A stretch of DNA of 32,801 bases from UBA6120 sp035361955 (lineage in GTDB: Bacteria; Bacillota_I; Bacilli_A; RFN20; CAG-826). The stretch's first letter is position 1, and the number at the start of each line of letters is the position of its first letter. Positions 1 through 8,757 of the stretch are shown here, one piece after another. The position numbers and the translations under genes are program-made. The stretch covers positions 1 to 32,801 of the forward strand of contig DAOSDC010000015.1 of the NCBI GenBank assembly GCA_035361955.1. Reading direction: 5' to 3'. The notes below the pieces were generated by a model. That model saw only the letters and a program-made list of their open reading frames with translations. It ran no database searches and had not been told where the DNA came from.

Positions 1-760
1 CCCCGTTCTCTAGTAGGTGTGTGGCAAATGAATGACGCAGGGTGTGGGGACTAATATTGATAGCAATGCCAGCAACTTTCGCGTATTTACGAATCCTAAC
101 AAAAAAATACACACGTGATATTGGTTTACCATATCGATTCAAAAACAAGTATTTGGTATTGCGACCACGGTTTCGTTCACGGGGACCATTAATATAATCT
201 TTGACATAATCAAGCGCAAATTCACCGATGGGCACGCGTCGTTCTTTGTTACCTTTTCCATAGATCGTGACGATGCCTTTTTCAAAGTTAATTTGTCCGC
301 GCGTCAGCATTAATAGTTCCGACACTCGTAGACCCGAGGCATACATGACCTCTAACATGGCTTTGTCTCTTATTTCATCGTCTTTATCGGTTTTGGGGGC
401 GTCTAAGAGGCGTTCAACTTCTTCGACGCTTAAACATACTGGGAGGAACGAAGCACCCTTAGGAGCGGACATTTTAGGAAGTGGCTCCTTGATGATTCTT
501 TCTCGCTCTAAAAACATGAAAAACTGTTTAAGCACCGATAAACGACGATTAATTGTACGCGCCGATTTACCTTGCTGACTTTGTAGTTGCATGAAATCAG
601 TGATCAGATGGCCAATCAGCATATTGGTATCACTAATATCTTCAAACTGGGTAAAAAACAAAGTCAGATCAAGCCGGTAGTTTTTTACTGTTTCCGGACT
701 TAATCCTTTTTCAACGAGTAAATATTGTTCGTATCGATATCTGGCTTCCTCAATTTTCAT
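1..760 (-). CDS. xerD: Tyrosine recombinase XerD-like, 3' end cut by the window edge
   Basis: Site-specific tyrosine recombinase of the XerC/XerD family, which resolves chromosome dimers at dif sites during division. I translated the minus strand from the ATG at 760; 253 residues are visible before the window ends. The N-terminal SAM-like core-binding domain (about 1-90, with EKGLSPETVKNYRLDL) is followed by the catalytic domain. Visible catalytic residues are Arg145 in ASGLRVSEL and His239/Arg242 in SPHTLRHSFATHLLENG; the second His and the Tyr nucleophile lie beyond base 1. The ATG overlaps the last 11 bases of dinB, and an AAGAGGA ribosome binding site lies inside the dinB end, which points to translational coupling. 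The family is certain. XerD rather than XerC is inferred from the sequence style and is less certain. Confidence 0.9.
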   Translation of the reverse strand, partial: MKIEEARYRYEQYLLVEKGLSPETVKNYRLDLTLFFTQFEDISDTNMLIGHLITDFMQLQSQQGKSARTINRRLSVLKQFFMFLERERIIKEPLPKMSAPKGASFLPVCLSVEEVERLLDAPKTDKDDEIRDKAMLEVMYASGLRVSELLMLTRGQINFEKGIVTIYGKGNKERRVPIGEFALDYVKDYINGPRERNRGRNTKYLFLNRYGKPISRVYFFVRIRKYAKVAGIAINISPHTLRHSFATHLLENG

Positions 761-1934
761 GGTCATCCTCTTTGATGAGCTCACTGGCGCGCATCAATGT
801 CTTTTTCTTCATCTTGCGGTTCAACTCATTGATTAATAGTCTGGTTCGATTTTGTTCAATCGCCTCTTGGTAATTAAAGATGCTCAGTTGCTCAACGGCT
901 TCATCCATTGGCTTTAAATCATGGATTTGGACGCCGACGAGGCGAATTAGCGTACCACGGTAGTTTTGTTCAAACAAATACAGCGCTTGGCTTATAATCG
1001 TTTCATAATCATTAAAATAACGGTTTAGTTTGACTGACCGGGTAATCGTTTTAAAATCCGTGTCCCGTATGGTAATTTGGAGACCCCTAGCCAGCATTCG
1101 ATCTTCAATTGCTCGTTTGCTTACTTCATGAGCCAATGATATGAACATCGCCTTAATCTCTTCAAAGTCATTCGTATCATTCATGAATGTCGATGAGTTA
1201 CCAATTGATTTGGGATCGCCGAATGAAGTCAAGACTTCGTCATCGCCTTTGCCCGCTAACCAGTCCATCAGCACGTAATAAAACCTGCCCATCATCGGTT
1301 CGAGCACTTCTTTGGGGGTATGAAAGAAATGGCCAATCGTTTTAATGCCGATGGCTTGAAGCTTAGGATAGGTTTTTTTGCCCACTCCATATAAATCTTT
1401 AATTGGTAAGGGAAATAATATTTTTGGAATATCACGCTTACGAATGATGGTAATACCCATCGGCTTTTTATAGTCACTACCCATCTTAGCTAAAAATTTC
1501 GTCGGTCCAATCCCGATCGAGCATTTAAGACCGGTTTCCGATAGTAATCTATTCTGCAATTCTTTAAAGTATGCAGGAACATCATCAACACCTTTAAGTG
1601 GTAGCGTCATATCAATGAAACATTCATCGATGGACGCCATCTCCACGATCGGTGAGTATTGCTTAATAAACTGTCGAAACTGGTCTGAATATTTCTTATA
1701 TAACTCAAAATGGGGTGATTTGATTATAAGATGCGGGCATAGATTAAGCGCTTGATAGGTCGGGATTGCCGCGCGAACACCGAATTCACGCGCTTCGTAC
1801 GATGCTGCAAGAATAATACCACGTCGACCGAGACCGCCCACTGCCATCGGTTTGTTTAAAAGACTAGGGTCAACTAGCTGCTCACATGTAGCAAAGAACG
1901 CATTTAAATCGATATGGACAATCACTTTGCTCAT
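750..1934 (-). CDS. dinB: DNA polymerase IV (Y-family translesion polymerase)
   Basis: Error-prone Y-family polymerase that copies past DNA lesions. The 394-residue length is typical. The N-terminal catalytic core shows Asp9 in HIDLNAFFA, with the steric-gate aromatic just after it, and the Asp103-Glu104 pair in ASIDECFIDMT, which together bind the catalytic metals. The little-finger domain occupies roughly 240-345. A beta-clamp binding motif, QLSIF, sits at 349-353, followed by a basic C-terminal extension. The gene starts 35 bases after dxs and overlaps xerD by 11 bases. No clear Shine-Dalgarno precedes the ATG at 1934, so it may be read mainly on the dxs transcript. No LexA-type operator was recognised in front of it. 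Confidence 0.95.
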   Translation of the reverse strand: MSKVIVHIDLNAFFATCEQLVDPSLLNKPMAVGGLGRRGIILAASYEAREFGVRAAIPTYQALNLCPHLIIKSPHFELYKKYSDQFRQFIKQYSPIVEMASIDECFIDMTLPLKGVDDVPAYFKELQNRLLSETGLKCSIGIGPTKFLAKMGSDYKKPMGITIIRKRDIPKILFPLPIKDLYGVGKKTYPKLQAIGIKTIGHFFHTPKEVLEPMMGRFYYVLMDWLAGKGDDEVLTSFGDPKSIGNSSTFMNDTNDFEEIKAMFISLAHEVSKRAIEDRMLARGLQITIRDTDFKTITRSVKLNRYFNDYETIISQALYLFEQNYRGTLIRLVGVQIHDLKPMDEAVEQLSIFNYQEAIEQNRTRLLINELNRKMKKKTLMRASELIKEDDHEN

Positions 1935-1969
1935 AGCGATATTTTAATGTATTTTGGTTAACAATAAAA

Positions 1970-3814
1970 TTATTTGATTAACTCAAAGATGATCTTAACA
2001 ACTGATTGATCATCGACTTGGCAATATTCCATTTGTTCTTTGATGGTCGCTTGTCGCACAAACTCATCTTTAATGGCCATATTGATGACCTTGCCCTTAT
2101 ATCCGAGTTCGTTTAATGCGCGGTTGACGCTGTTGACGAATCCAAGCGATGTTGCATAGGCATCATGAACGATAATCGTTTCATGACCTAATAAACTGGA
2201 CAAAACGTTGTTATCAAGCGGTTTTTGATAGATGGCATTGATTAAAGTGATGTCTTTTCTCCCTATCGATTGTTCGATTGACTTTAAGACGGGACCGTAA
2301 CTTATGAGCGCAAGTTTTTTGGTAGTGGATTCGTATTTGATTATCCATTTTCCGATTGGTAAATCGATTGGTTCAACATCAATAGTTTTAAGCACGTAAT
2401 CTCTTGGGTAACGGATTGAGAATGGAACATTATTTTCGTAGGAAGATTTGAATAATCCCGCGGCTTCTCGAATATCACTGGCCATAGCGACGACCATGCC
2501 AGGTGTATTTATTAGGAATGCTTGGTCGAAAATGCCTTGATGGGTATCCCCATCAGGTCCAACTAAACCTGCTCGATCGATTAATAATAACGATTTTAAG
2601 TTTTGCCTGGCAATATCGTGACTAACTTGATCGAGTGCTCGCTGTAAGAAAGTCGCATAGACGGACACAATCGGCCATTTATTTCCAAGTGATAATCCTG
2701 CAGCCATCGTCAGCGCATGTTCTTCAGCGATACCAACATCAAAAGTACGTGCAGGATAGTCTTTGAAGATATCATCAAGGTTAGAACCTCTTATAGTTGC
2801 GGGATTAATAAGTACTGTTTCTTGGTGATCTTTCATATACTTAGCGATTAAATCACTATACAAATGACTCCAAGATATTTTATCGGGATGATTCGATTTA
2901 GGAAGACCGCTGGCAATGTCAAATGGGGTAACGCCATGCCAATATCCACTCTTATCATCTTCAGCCGGCTTATAACCTTTGCCTTTAATCGTCTTGACAT
3001 GAACGACAACCGAAAGTCCGCTTCTTTTAGCGTATTTAAAGGCCTTATCAAGCGCTTTTAAGTTGTGGCCGTTGATGGGACCGATGTATCCAAGGCCCAT
3101 TTGTTCAAACAGGTTGCTTGGTGAGATATAACTAGCAATTTTATTCTTGATTGATTGAGTGAATCTAAAGAAGTTATAACCGAATTTCGTTTTAAAAAGG
3201 ATGCGGCGGTATGCTTCTTTGTTCTTAAGATACTTTGGCGAAAAACGAATCCGGCGTAAATATCGGGCAAAAGCGCCAGTTGAGTGACTAATCGACATAT
3301 CGTTATCGTTAAGTACAATGATGACTTTATGTTTGTTATGACCAATCGAGTTCATCGCCTCAAATGCCATGCCATTAGCGATGCTACCATCACCAATAAC
3401 AGCGACTAAATGATGTTTTTCTTTATTTAAGTCGCGAGCAATAGCCATACCATAGGCAGTACTCAAAGAGGTTGAAGCATGACCGGCTTCAAAATGGTCG
3501 TATGATGATTCTTCGCGTTTTAGGTAACCACTGATACCATGTTTGGTTCGTAAACCTTCAAGTTTTCTTCCCGTTAGAATTTTGTGGGCATATGCTTGGT
3601 GGGAAACGTCGAATAGTAGTTTGTCAACTTTAAAGTCAAATGCTTTGTGAAGCGCAATTGTTAATTCAACGACACCTAAATTACTGGAAAGATGACCTCC
3701 GTAGGAGGCCGTCTTGTCAATAATCTCGATTCTGATGGCTTTGGCAATTTCCTGAAGTTGCTTAGGATTTTTATCAATAAGACATTCAGGGCTGATTATT
3801 TCTTCAATACTCAC
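1970..3814 (-). CDS. dxs: 1-deoxy-D-xylulose-5-phosphate synthase
   Basis: Thiamine-diphosphate enzyme that condenses pyruvate and glyceraldehyde 3-phosphate to DXP, the first step of the non-mevalonate isoprenoid pathway. At 614 residues it is near the family's usual 620. Visible motifs are His41 in GGHLSSNLGVVELT, the diphosphate-binding GDGS at 141-144 followed by the DNDMSIS stretch, GIAEEHALTMAAGL with the catalytic Glu, and DRAGLVGPDGDTHQG in the pyrimidine domain. The start is a GTG at 3814, chosen because the encoded N-terminus (MSIEEIISPECL) matches DXS. Its ribosome binding site is weak. The gene follows xseB by 39 bases, as in the Bacillus nusB-xseAB-dxs block, but ispA, which lies between them in Bacillus, is absent here. 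Confidence 0.97.
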   Translation of the reverse strand: MSIEEIISPECLIDKNPKQLQEIAKAIRIEIIDKTASYGGHLSSNLGVVELTIALHKAFDFKVDKLLFDVSHQAYAHKILTGRKLEGLRTKHGISGYLKREESSYDHFEAGHASTSLSTAYGMAIARDLNKEKHHLVAVIGDGSIANGMAFEAMNSIGHNKHKVIIVLNDNDMSISHSTGAFARYLRRIRFSPKYLKNKEAYRRILFKTKFGYNFFRFTQSIKNKIASYISPSNLFEQMGLGYIGPINGHNLKALDKAFKYAKRSGLSVVVHVKTIKGKGYKPAEDDKSGYWHGVTPFDIASGLPKSNHPDKISWSHLYSDLIAKYMKDHQETVLINPATIRGSNLDDIFKDYPARTFDVGIAEEHALTMAAGLSLGNKWPIVSVYATFLQRALDQVSHDIARQNLKSLLLIDRAGLVGPDGDTHQGIFDQAFLINTPGMVVAMASDIREAAGLFKSSYENNVPFSIRYPRDYVLKTIDVEPIDLPIGKWIIKYESTTKKLALISYGPVLKSIEQSIGRKDITLINAIYQKPLDNNVLSSLLGHETIIVHDAYATSLGFVNSVNRALNELGYKGKVINMAIKDEFVRQATIKEQMEYCQVDDQSVVKIIFELIK

Positions 3815-3853
3815 TCTTTATATACCACTTATCTACTATATTTTGACTTTATG

Positions 3854-4048
3854 TTATTTGACGACTTTGACTAGTGACTCGATCCGCTTCTCGGCATCTG
3901 AAAGTGCGCCTTCGAGCTTCTTAATAAGCGCGCTTCCCTCTTCAAACAATGCGATACCCTCTTGAAGCGGTAGTGCTTTTGATTCCATTGTTTTAACGAT
4001 TTCGTTTAATCGTTCTAATGCTTTTTCAAAATCAAATGGTTGTTCCAT
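3854..4048 (-). CDS. xseB: Exodeoxyribonuclease VII small subunit
   Basis: Small subunit of exonuclease VII, which degrades single-stranded DNA into oligonucleotides together with XseA. It is 64 residues, slightly short for the family (about 70-80). The family signature is clear: FEKALERLNEIVKTMES, then LPLQEGIALFEEGSALIKK, forming two helices that pair into a coiled coil. It starts 6 bases after the xseA stop, so the two subunits are co-expressed. The C-terminus ends directly after the second helix without the usual acidic tail. Confidence 0.93.
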   Translation of the reverse strand: MEQPFDFEKALERLNEIVKTMESKALPLQEGIALFEEGSALIKKLEGALSDAEKRIESLVKVVK

Positions 4049-4054
4049 GATATT

Positions 4055-5386
4055 TTACTTCCTCTCCTTGACGACACTACTGATTTTACCATGTTTGAGT
4101 GTGGTCGTAACGACTTCTCCGATATTCACATCATTACTATTAGTAATGATATCACCTTCTTCATTTGTAAGAATGCTATAGCCCCGTTCTAGCACTTGAT
4201 AAGGAGATAACGATTCAAGCCGCTTTCGTGTTGCCTGGAGGCTAGAAACCAGTGTTTCATACCTTGTATTCAGTAGACGACTCATGGTATCTAGATGTCC
4301 GATGGCTAACATACGATATTGTTGTACCCTTGGTGTCGGATCGAGTATCCGTTCCTTCAAACTTGTGATTGTATTTTTTTGAACATTTACGCGGACTGTC
4401 AACGCACTTTTCAACTGCTCTTTTAACAGTTTGATATTCGTTAGCTGTCTTTCGTAGATAACCTTGGGGTTAGAAAAATATGGCTTATCCGACAATCTTA
4501 GAAAATGTTGCTTAGCCATCGCCATTTTAGAGTCAATTGCATCGATGAGTCGATTATTCAACATATGTATCTCATACATGATGTCGGCTTTATCACGGGC
4601 GGCGAGTTCGGCTGCTCCTGTTGGTGTTGAAGCCCGTTTATCACAAACAAGATCGGCTAGAGTTGTGTTTATTTCATGACCAATCGCCCCGATTGTCGGG
4701 ATTGGTGATTGGGCGATTTTCCTAACAACTTTTTCATCGTTAAATGCGGATAAATCTTCTTCTGATCCACCGCCCCTTCCGATAATTAATACGTCAAGTG
4801 GTGTTTGATATGCCTTGTCAAGTGCACGAATAATATCGTCAGGCGCTTGTTTTCCTTGTACAAGCGATGGAAAAAAGATTAGCTTAGTAATCGGATATCT
4901 TCTTTGAATGTTGGTAACGATGTCTTTATAAGCGGCACTGTCATTACCAGCAATTATACCAATCGTTTTTGGATATTTTGGAAGACCTCTTTTTCTTGAT
5001 TCGACAAATAGACCTTCCTTCTCAAGTTTGGTCTTTAACTCCTGAAGCTTGATTAACTGGATTCCCACTCCATATTGAATCATGTCTTCAACTACTAACT
5101 GATATGTGCCACGTTTTTCATAGGCTTTGATTGAACCAAATGCCAGCACCTCATCGCCATCTTTAGGTGTGAAGGCAATCGGTTCACGATAATTAAAAAA
5201 CATAACCGCACTTAACTGTGATTCTTGATCCTTTAAAGAAAAATAAAAAGCTTTGGGATAAGCTTTAAAGTTTGATATTTCGCCTTTAATCGTGATACTT
5301 CTAAGCATTGAAGTATTATCGAATAAGTCCTTGACTAATAAGTTGATTTCACTGATTGAATAAAACTTACGGTCACCATTTTTCAT
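4055..5386 (-). CDS. xseA: Exodeoxyribonuclease VII large subunit
   Basis: Catalytic large subunit of exonuclease VII, 443 residues, a typical length. An N-terminal OB-fold (about 8-105) carries the family opening YSISEINLLVKDLFDN and ISNFKAYPKAFYFSLKD. The nuclease domain follows, with IGIIAGNDSAAYKDIVTNI, VLIIGRGGGSEEDLSAFNDE and PTIGAIGHEINTTLADLV, then DKRASTPTGAAEL. A long helical region precedes the C-terminal segment PYQVLERGYSILTNEEGDII. The start codon overlaps the nusB stop by 4 bases, which indicates translational coupling. folD, which separates nusB from xseA in Bacillus, is missing here. Confidence 0.97.
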   Translation of the reverse strand: MKNGDRKFYSISEINLLVKDLFDNTSMLRSITIKGEISNFKAYPKAFYFSLKDQESQLSAVMFFNYREPIAFTPKDGDEVLAFGSIKAYEKRGTYQLVVEDMIQYGVGIQLIKLQELKTKLEKEGLFVESRKRGLPKYPKTIGIIAGNDSAAYKDIVTNIQRRYPITKLIFFPSLVQGKQAPDDIIRALDKAYQTPLDVLIIGRGGGSEEDLSAFNDEKVVRKIAQSPIPTIGAIGHEINTTLADLVCDKRASTPTGAAELAARDKADIMYEIHMLNNRLIDAIDSKMAMAKQHFLRLSDKPYFSNPKVIYERQLTNIKLLKEQLKSALTVRVNVQKNTITSLKERILDPTPRVQQYRMLAIGHLDTMSRLLNTRYETLVSSLQATRKRLESLSPYQVLERGYSILTNEEGDIITNSNDVNIGEVVTTTLKHGKISSVVKERK

Positions 5387-5787
5387 AGTGTGGCATCTAA
5401 TACAGCGTTAATAAGACGGTAGTCGCCCTCATCAAGGTATTTCTTGGCCAGGCGCACCGCGTTATCAATAACAATGCTCTTATCAATCTTCTCAATATAA
5501 CGGTAGTGAGTGACTGCAAGTAACAAGATTGCTTGGGCTAGGCGATTAATCCGATCAAGCTTCCAGTTGGTCATGCTGGCTTGAAGTTCATTAATGATGC
5601 CTTCGCGGTTAATGATTGATTTAATCACCGCTTCTTTAATAAAGATATCTACCTCATCATACGGCAAATAAAGATAATCAGATATGAGTTTTTCAATGTC
5701 AAATTCTTGGTCTATATACATGTAAGTTAAGACATTGTATATTAGAATCATCGCTTGATCTTGTGTTTTGTTGCGTGAATACTTCAT
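5383..5787 (-). CDS. nusB: Transcription antitermination factor NusB
   Basis: RNA-binding antitermination factor that acts with NusE/S10 on boxA sequences of rRNA leaders. It is 134 residues, all-helical, with the family features RNKTQDQAMILIYNVL near the N-terminus, WKLDRINRLAQAILLLAVTHYRYI in the middle and KSIVIDNAVRLAKKYLDEGDYRLINAVLDATL at the C-terminus. The ATG at 5787 is preceded by TAGGA with 7-base spacing. It is the first gene of nusB-xseA-xseB-dxs-dinB-xerD and lies 253 bases downstream of the end of the polysaccharide cluster. In Bacillus the gene directly upstream would be yqhY, whose likely counterpart here is 14 kb away at 20173-20508. Confidence 0.95.
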   Translation of the reverse strand: MKYSRNKTQDQAMILIYNVLTYMYIDQEFDIEKLISDYLYLPYDEVDIFIKEAVIKSIINREGIINELQASMTNWKLDRINRLAQAILLLAVTHYRYIEKIDKSIVIDNAVRLAKKYLDEGDYRLINAVLDATL

Positions 5788-5940
5788 CTTAAATTCCTAA
5801 CGTATTTTATCACATTGTTCATTAAGATTGGGATATTTCAAACATTACAAACTATCAATTAATAAAGTCGTTATCTCATTTATATTCCAAAGTAAATGAC
5901 CATTGAAAGCATCTTATGCATCATGAACATAATGTAAACT

Positions 5941-5970
5941 ACACGACACTTCATTCGTGAATTGTTGTGT
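5941..5970. other. Imperfect 13-bp hairpin with TTCG loop in the wzx/nusB gap
   Basis: Arms ACACGACACTTCA (5941-5953) and TGAATTGTTGTGT (5958-5970) flank a TTCG loop; 11 of 13 positions are complementary in DNA, and a G-U pair adds one more in plus-strand RNA. No T-tract follows on either strand, so it is not a canonical terminator. The surrounding gap, 5788-6040, holds no gene that I recognise. I saw no convincing intrinsic terminator after wzx and no convincing two-box promoter for nusB. Confidence 0.45.
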
Positions 5971-6040
5971 AATAATATGAAGACTTAACGCGACCTGACG
6001 CCGAAATGAATGATATTTTATTAGAAAATGATGTTTTCAT

Positions 6041-7552
6041 CTAACCCAATACTTCCAATGATTCGTTATCTTTTTGGTGGATGGGCTTCTTCCTTTTTAA
6101 TAGGAGCAACACTTTCTTAGGTAGATCCTTATTTGTTAAGAAAATGATAAGCAAGTATGTTACCAAAATAATTACCTTATATAAAACGTTAAACCAATCA
6201 AATTGATCCAAAAACACAGAATAACTGAAAATTAACCCCAGACCCATGAATAATAAACTTGGAATAATAATTAGTAACATTTTAAGAACACTATATTTGA
6301 CATCATTATATTTTCGAGAAACGATTACAATAATAGTTACTATAATAATTTTTGCAAAAGTAAATGCCACAGCCGAACCATACATCCCGATAACCGGAAT
6401 GAGTAAATAGGCCAAAATTATATCTAACATGCTGCCTGTCAACGTCGCAACGAACAGAATGCGTGAAGCCTGTTTATTATAGAACAACAAATTAATGTAA
6501 AAATAATAAATTGATTTGATAGAAAAACCTACAACGATTATAGGTATAACCGTCCAAGCGAGAACATAAGATTTTGGTAATAGTAAAACGACGACCTCTT
6601 GAGAAAATAAACCAATTACAATGTACATGAAAGAGTAGAATAATAACAAATAATATGAAAAGCGTCTTACCTCTTCTTTTGCTTCATTGGTGAGATTTTT
6701 CAAATTATCAAATACCCATGGGCGAAAAGCTTTGCTAACAGAAAACTGAACTATATCTATCAACGAACCAAATTGTGAGGCAACACCATATACTCCAACC
6801 TCTGACAAGGATTCACTTTTATTTAGTATTACTTTAGATGCAAATGATGCTAGATAGGTGGAAATGTTATGAGGAATAATTGGTATTGAATAAAGCAATG
6901 ATTCTTTTATTAATTTATAATCAATACCAATCCACAAAATTTTCATTTTGTAATAATCGATGAACACATAAATGAAATATATTATATTCGTAATTAAACC
7001 GGCCAATAGAATACCTACAGCTTTCATATCGAGAAAAACAACAAACATGATGTTTAAGATGACTTGTAGAACAAAGAAAATCAAATTCAATAGTGTAAGT
7101 TTTTTTCCTGATTGCATCGCTAACATCAAATTTTGGTGGACATTATAAATTGAAATGAATATTAATGTTGAGATTCCTATTAGGACATAAGGGAAAAACG
7201 TAATATTTTCAAATAGGAATCCAGAAATCGAATTGCGCAATAAAAAAAGTGCAGTGAAAAAAAACAGTCCAGACAAGATAACAAACGTTGTAATAGAACC
7301 AACAAAACGTTTGAACCTTTCAGTGTCACTTCCATACTCCACAAAATATCTCATGACGGCTGAGTACAATGAAAAAGACACTATATAAGTCGCCATTGCG
7401 TTGAAAGAATTAATAATATTGATTATTCCGTATTGGTCTGTTTCAAGATATAAAGTATACAAAGGCAATAATAAAAACCCAAATGCTTTCACAAGCATTG
7501 AACTAAATGTATATAAGAATGAATTTGTGATTACCTTGCGTTGTGATGACAT
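6041..7552 (-). CDS. Wzx-type polysaccharide flippase (MOP superfamily)
   Basis: Integral membrane flippase that moves lipid-linked repeat units across the cytoplasmic membrane for Wzy-dependent polymerisation. The 503 residues contain about 14 hydrophobic segments, and the N-terminus VITNSFLYTFSSMLVKAFGFLLLPLYTLYL is the family opening, with the YGIINI turn after helix 1. It is the last gene of the cluster. The ATG at 7552 has no clear Shine-Dalgarno, and a 239-base gap without a recognised gene separates it from the ceo-like gene, unusual in a cluster this tightly packed. The assignment to the Wzx/MATE-like superfamily is firm; the substrate is inferred from context. Confidence 0.92.
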   Translation of the reverse strand: MSSQRKVITNSFLYTFSSMLVKAFGFLLLPLYTLYLETDQYGIINIINSFNAMATYIVSFSLYSAVMRYFVEYGSDTERFKRFVGSITTFVILSGLFFFTALFLLRNSISGFLFENITFFPYVLIGISTLIFISIYNVHQNLMLAMQSGKKLTLLNLIFFVLQVILNIMFVVFLDMKAVGILLAGLITNIIYFIYVFIDYYKMKILWIGIDYKLIKESLLYSIPIIPHNISTYLASFASKVILNKSESLSEVGVYGVASQFGSLIDIVQFSVSKAFRPWVFDNLKNLTNEAKEEVRRFSYYLLLFYSFMYIVIGLFSQEVVVLLLPKSYVLAWTVIPIIVVGFSIKSIYYFYINLLFYNKQASRILFVATLTGSMLDIILAYLLIPVIGMYGSAVAFTFAKIIIVTIIVIVSRKYNDVKYSVLKMLLIIIPSLLFMGLGLIFSYSVFLDQFDWFNVLYKVIILVTYLLIIFLTNKDLPKKVLLLLKRKKPIHQKDNESLEVLG

Positions 7553-7725
7553 TTTTTTCTATGTACGAATAATTCAGCAATTCTACCATGAAGGTATAAT
7601 CTTATTCTTAGCATGAGTTCTGCTTGCATAACTAGACTCTTCATAATTCTATTTAAATTTTTAGCATGTAGTTTGTAAGATGTCTGGGCTTGACTCGTCT
7701 TGTTAAGTAATAAATGGAACCCCAT
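7531..7725 (-). CDS. Doubtful 64-residue ORF in the ceo/wzx gap
   Basis: This open frame fills most of the gap between the ceo-like gene and wzx and overlaps the wzx start by 22 bases, an arrangement seen elsewhere in this cluster. The peptide is basic (ending LFVHRKKCHHNAR) and resembles no family I know. The ATG at 7725 lacks a Shine-Dalgarno. It could be a real small gene, a coupling peptide for wzx, the remnant of a decayed gene, or chance. Confidence 0.15.
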   Translation of the reverse strand: MGFHLLLNKTSQAQTSYKLHAKNLNRIMKSLVMQAELMLRIRLYLHGRIAELFVHRKKCHHNAR

Positions 7726-7791
7726 CGAAAAATTTAATAGATTTGATAACTCGTAATTAAGATGTTGTTGTCAAATGAGTCTAATAAACCA

Positions 7792-8757
7792 TCAAAGCCC
7801 CATTTTGTGTCTAAATGCTTTAATTGTTTCATCTATTATGACTCCATCTTTAATTACTATGGAATTATCAAGGCATTTGTTAAAATCTCCAGAAACTAAG
7901 AAATCAACATATTTCGAAAAAGCAACACTAAGATGTTTTGTTACAGTATTTGAGAAAAGAGCTGGTGTATTATCGACTGCGTAATGGATTACTCCGTCAA
8001 CCTCATAAACAGGATTATCTATGGTTGTTGGTGTTGTCGTTTCGATTTCAAGATTTCTGTCACAACTGACATCAATAATCAAAGTGCCTTTTTTAAATGT
8101 TTTAAGATCATCACGATATATGAGTCGATCCTTTCTAGTTATATCCCATAAGACACAATTTACTATTACGTCATAATTTCTCATTTCTTTTCTAAATAGA
8201 GTTTCTAGGTGTTTATCATATACATCAACATACGCACCCAAACCATTTAAGACACGCATTGCGCCTTTGGCTACTTGCCCATTTCCAATGATTGCGACGC
8301 GAGTATCATATGGCATCTTTTTTGAAAATCTAAAACCATGTAGCACTGCTGCTTCGCCTGCAATCTCCCGATTCTTGTAGAAAACATAGCGATTATCTTC
8401 GTATAATGATTCCCACGCTAAGACTGAATGTTTTGCGGAGATTATCTTGTTAGTGAATGCTATATTTTGCGCAGCATGGGACCATCCGACTAATAACTTA
8501 GGAGCATTTAAATAATCTAGGTAATCAGCATCACCTAATTTGACATCGACAATAACTTCACACTTTAACACCTGTTCTCTAGCAACAATATTGGCGCCAG
8601 CAACAATATAATCTTGGTCATTAAAACCACAAACCTCTCCATATCCTTGTTCGAAATACAACATTGAGGAGTTCCTAATCTTTTTAACATCATCTGGAAG
8701 AAGTGCTCTACGATGTTCATTGTTTTTTTTACTAATCACAAAGCCGATTGTTTTCAT
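7792..8757 (-). CDS. N5-(carboxyethyl)ornithine synthase-like opine dehydrogenase
   Basis: Member of the alanine dehydrogenase / N5-(carboxyethyl)ornithine synthase (CEOS) family. CEOS reductively condenses pyruvate with the side-chain amine of ornithine or lysine using NADPH. The 321 residues begin MKTIGFVISKKNNEHRRALLP, the family opening with the pyruvate-binding Arg. Lys73 (DVKLGD) and His94 (GWSHAAQ) align with the alanine dehydrogenase active-site Lys and His. The Rossmann loop GNGQVAKG is at 158-165. The stretch DNPVYEVDG...VDNTPALFS near 248-269 resembles Lactococcus CEOS by memory more than alanine dehydrogenase. The ATG at 8757 has a strong CGGAGG site located inside the end of the tupA-like gene, which it overlaps by 26 bases. 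That coupling suggests the two act together. The exact amine substrate cannot be read from sequence. Confidence 0.82.
   Translation of the reverse strand: MKTIGFVISKKNNEHRRALLPDDVKKIRNSSMLYFEQGYGEVCGFNDQDYIVAGANIVAREQVLKCEVIVDVKLGDADYLDYLNAPKLLVGWSHAAQNIAFTNKIISAKHSVLAWESLYEDNRYVFYKNREIAGEAAVLHGFRFSKKMPYDTRVAIIGNGQVAKGAMRVLNGLGAYVDVYDKHLETLFRKEMRNYDVIVNCVLWDITRKDRLIYRDDLKTFKKGTLIIDVSCDRNLEIETTTPTTIDNPVYEVDGVIHYAVDNTPALFSNTVTKHLSVAFSKYVDFLVSGDFNKCLDNSIVIKDGVIIDETIKAFRHKMGL

Noticed and set aside
267..578. 103-codon plus-strand open frame
   Set aside because: It lies opposite xerD, whose catalytic motifs on the minus strand are clear.
5804..5812. Extended -10 match TGATAAAAT on the minus strand upstream of nusB
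   Set aside because: A start point from it would fall within the nusB ribosome binding site, leaving almost no leader, and no -35 is present.
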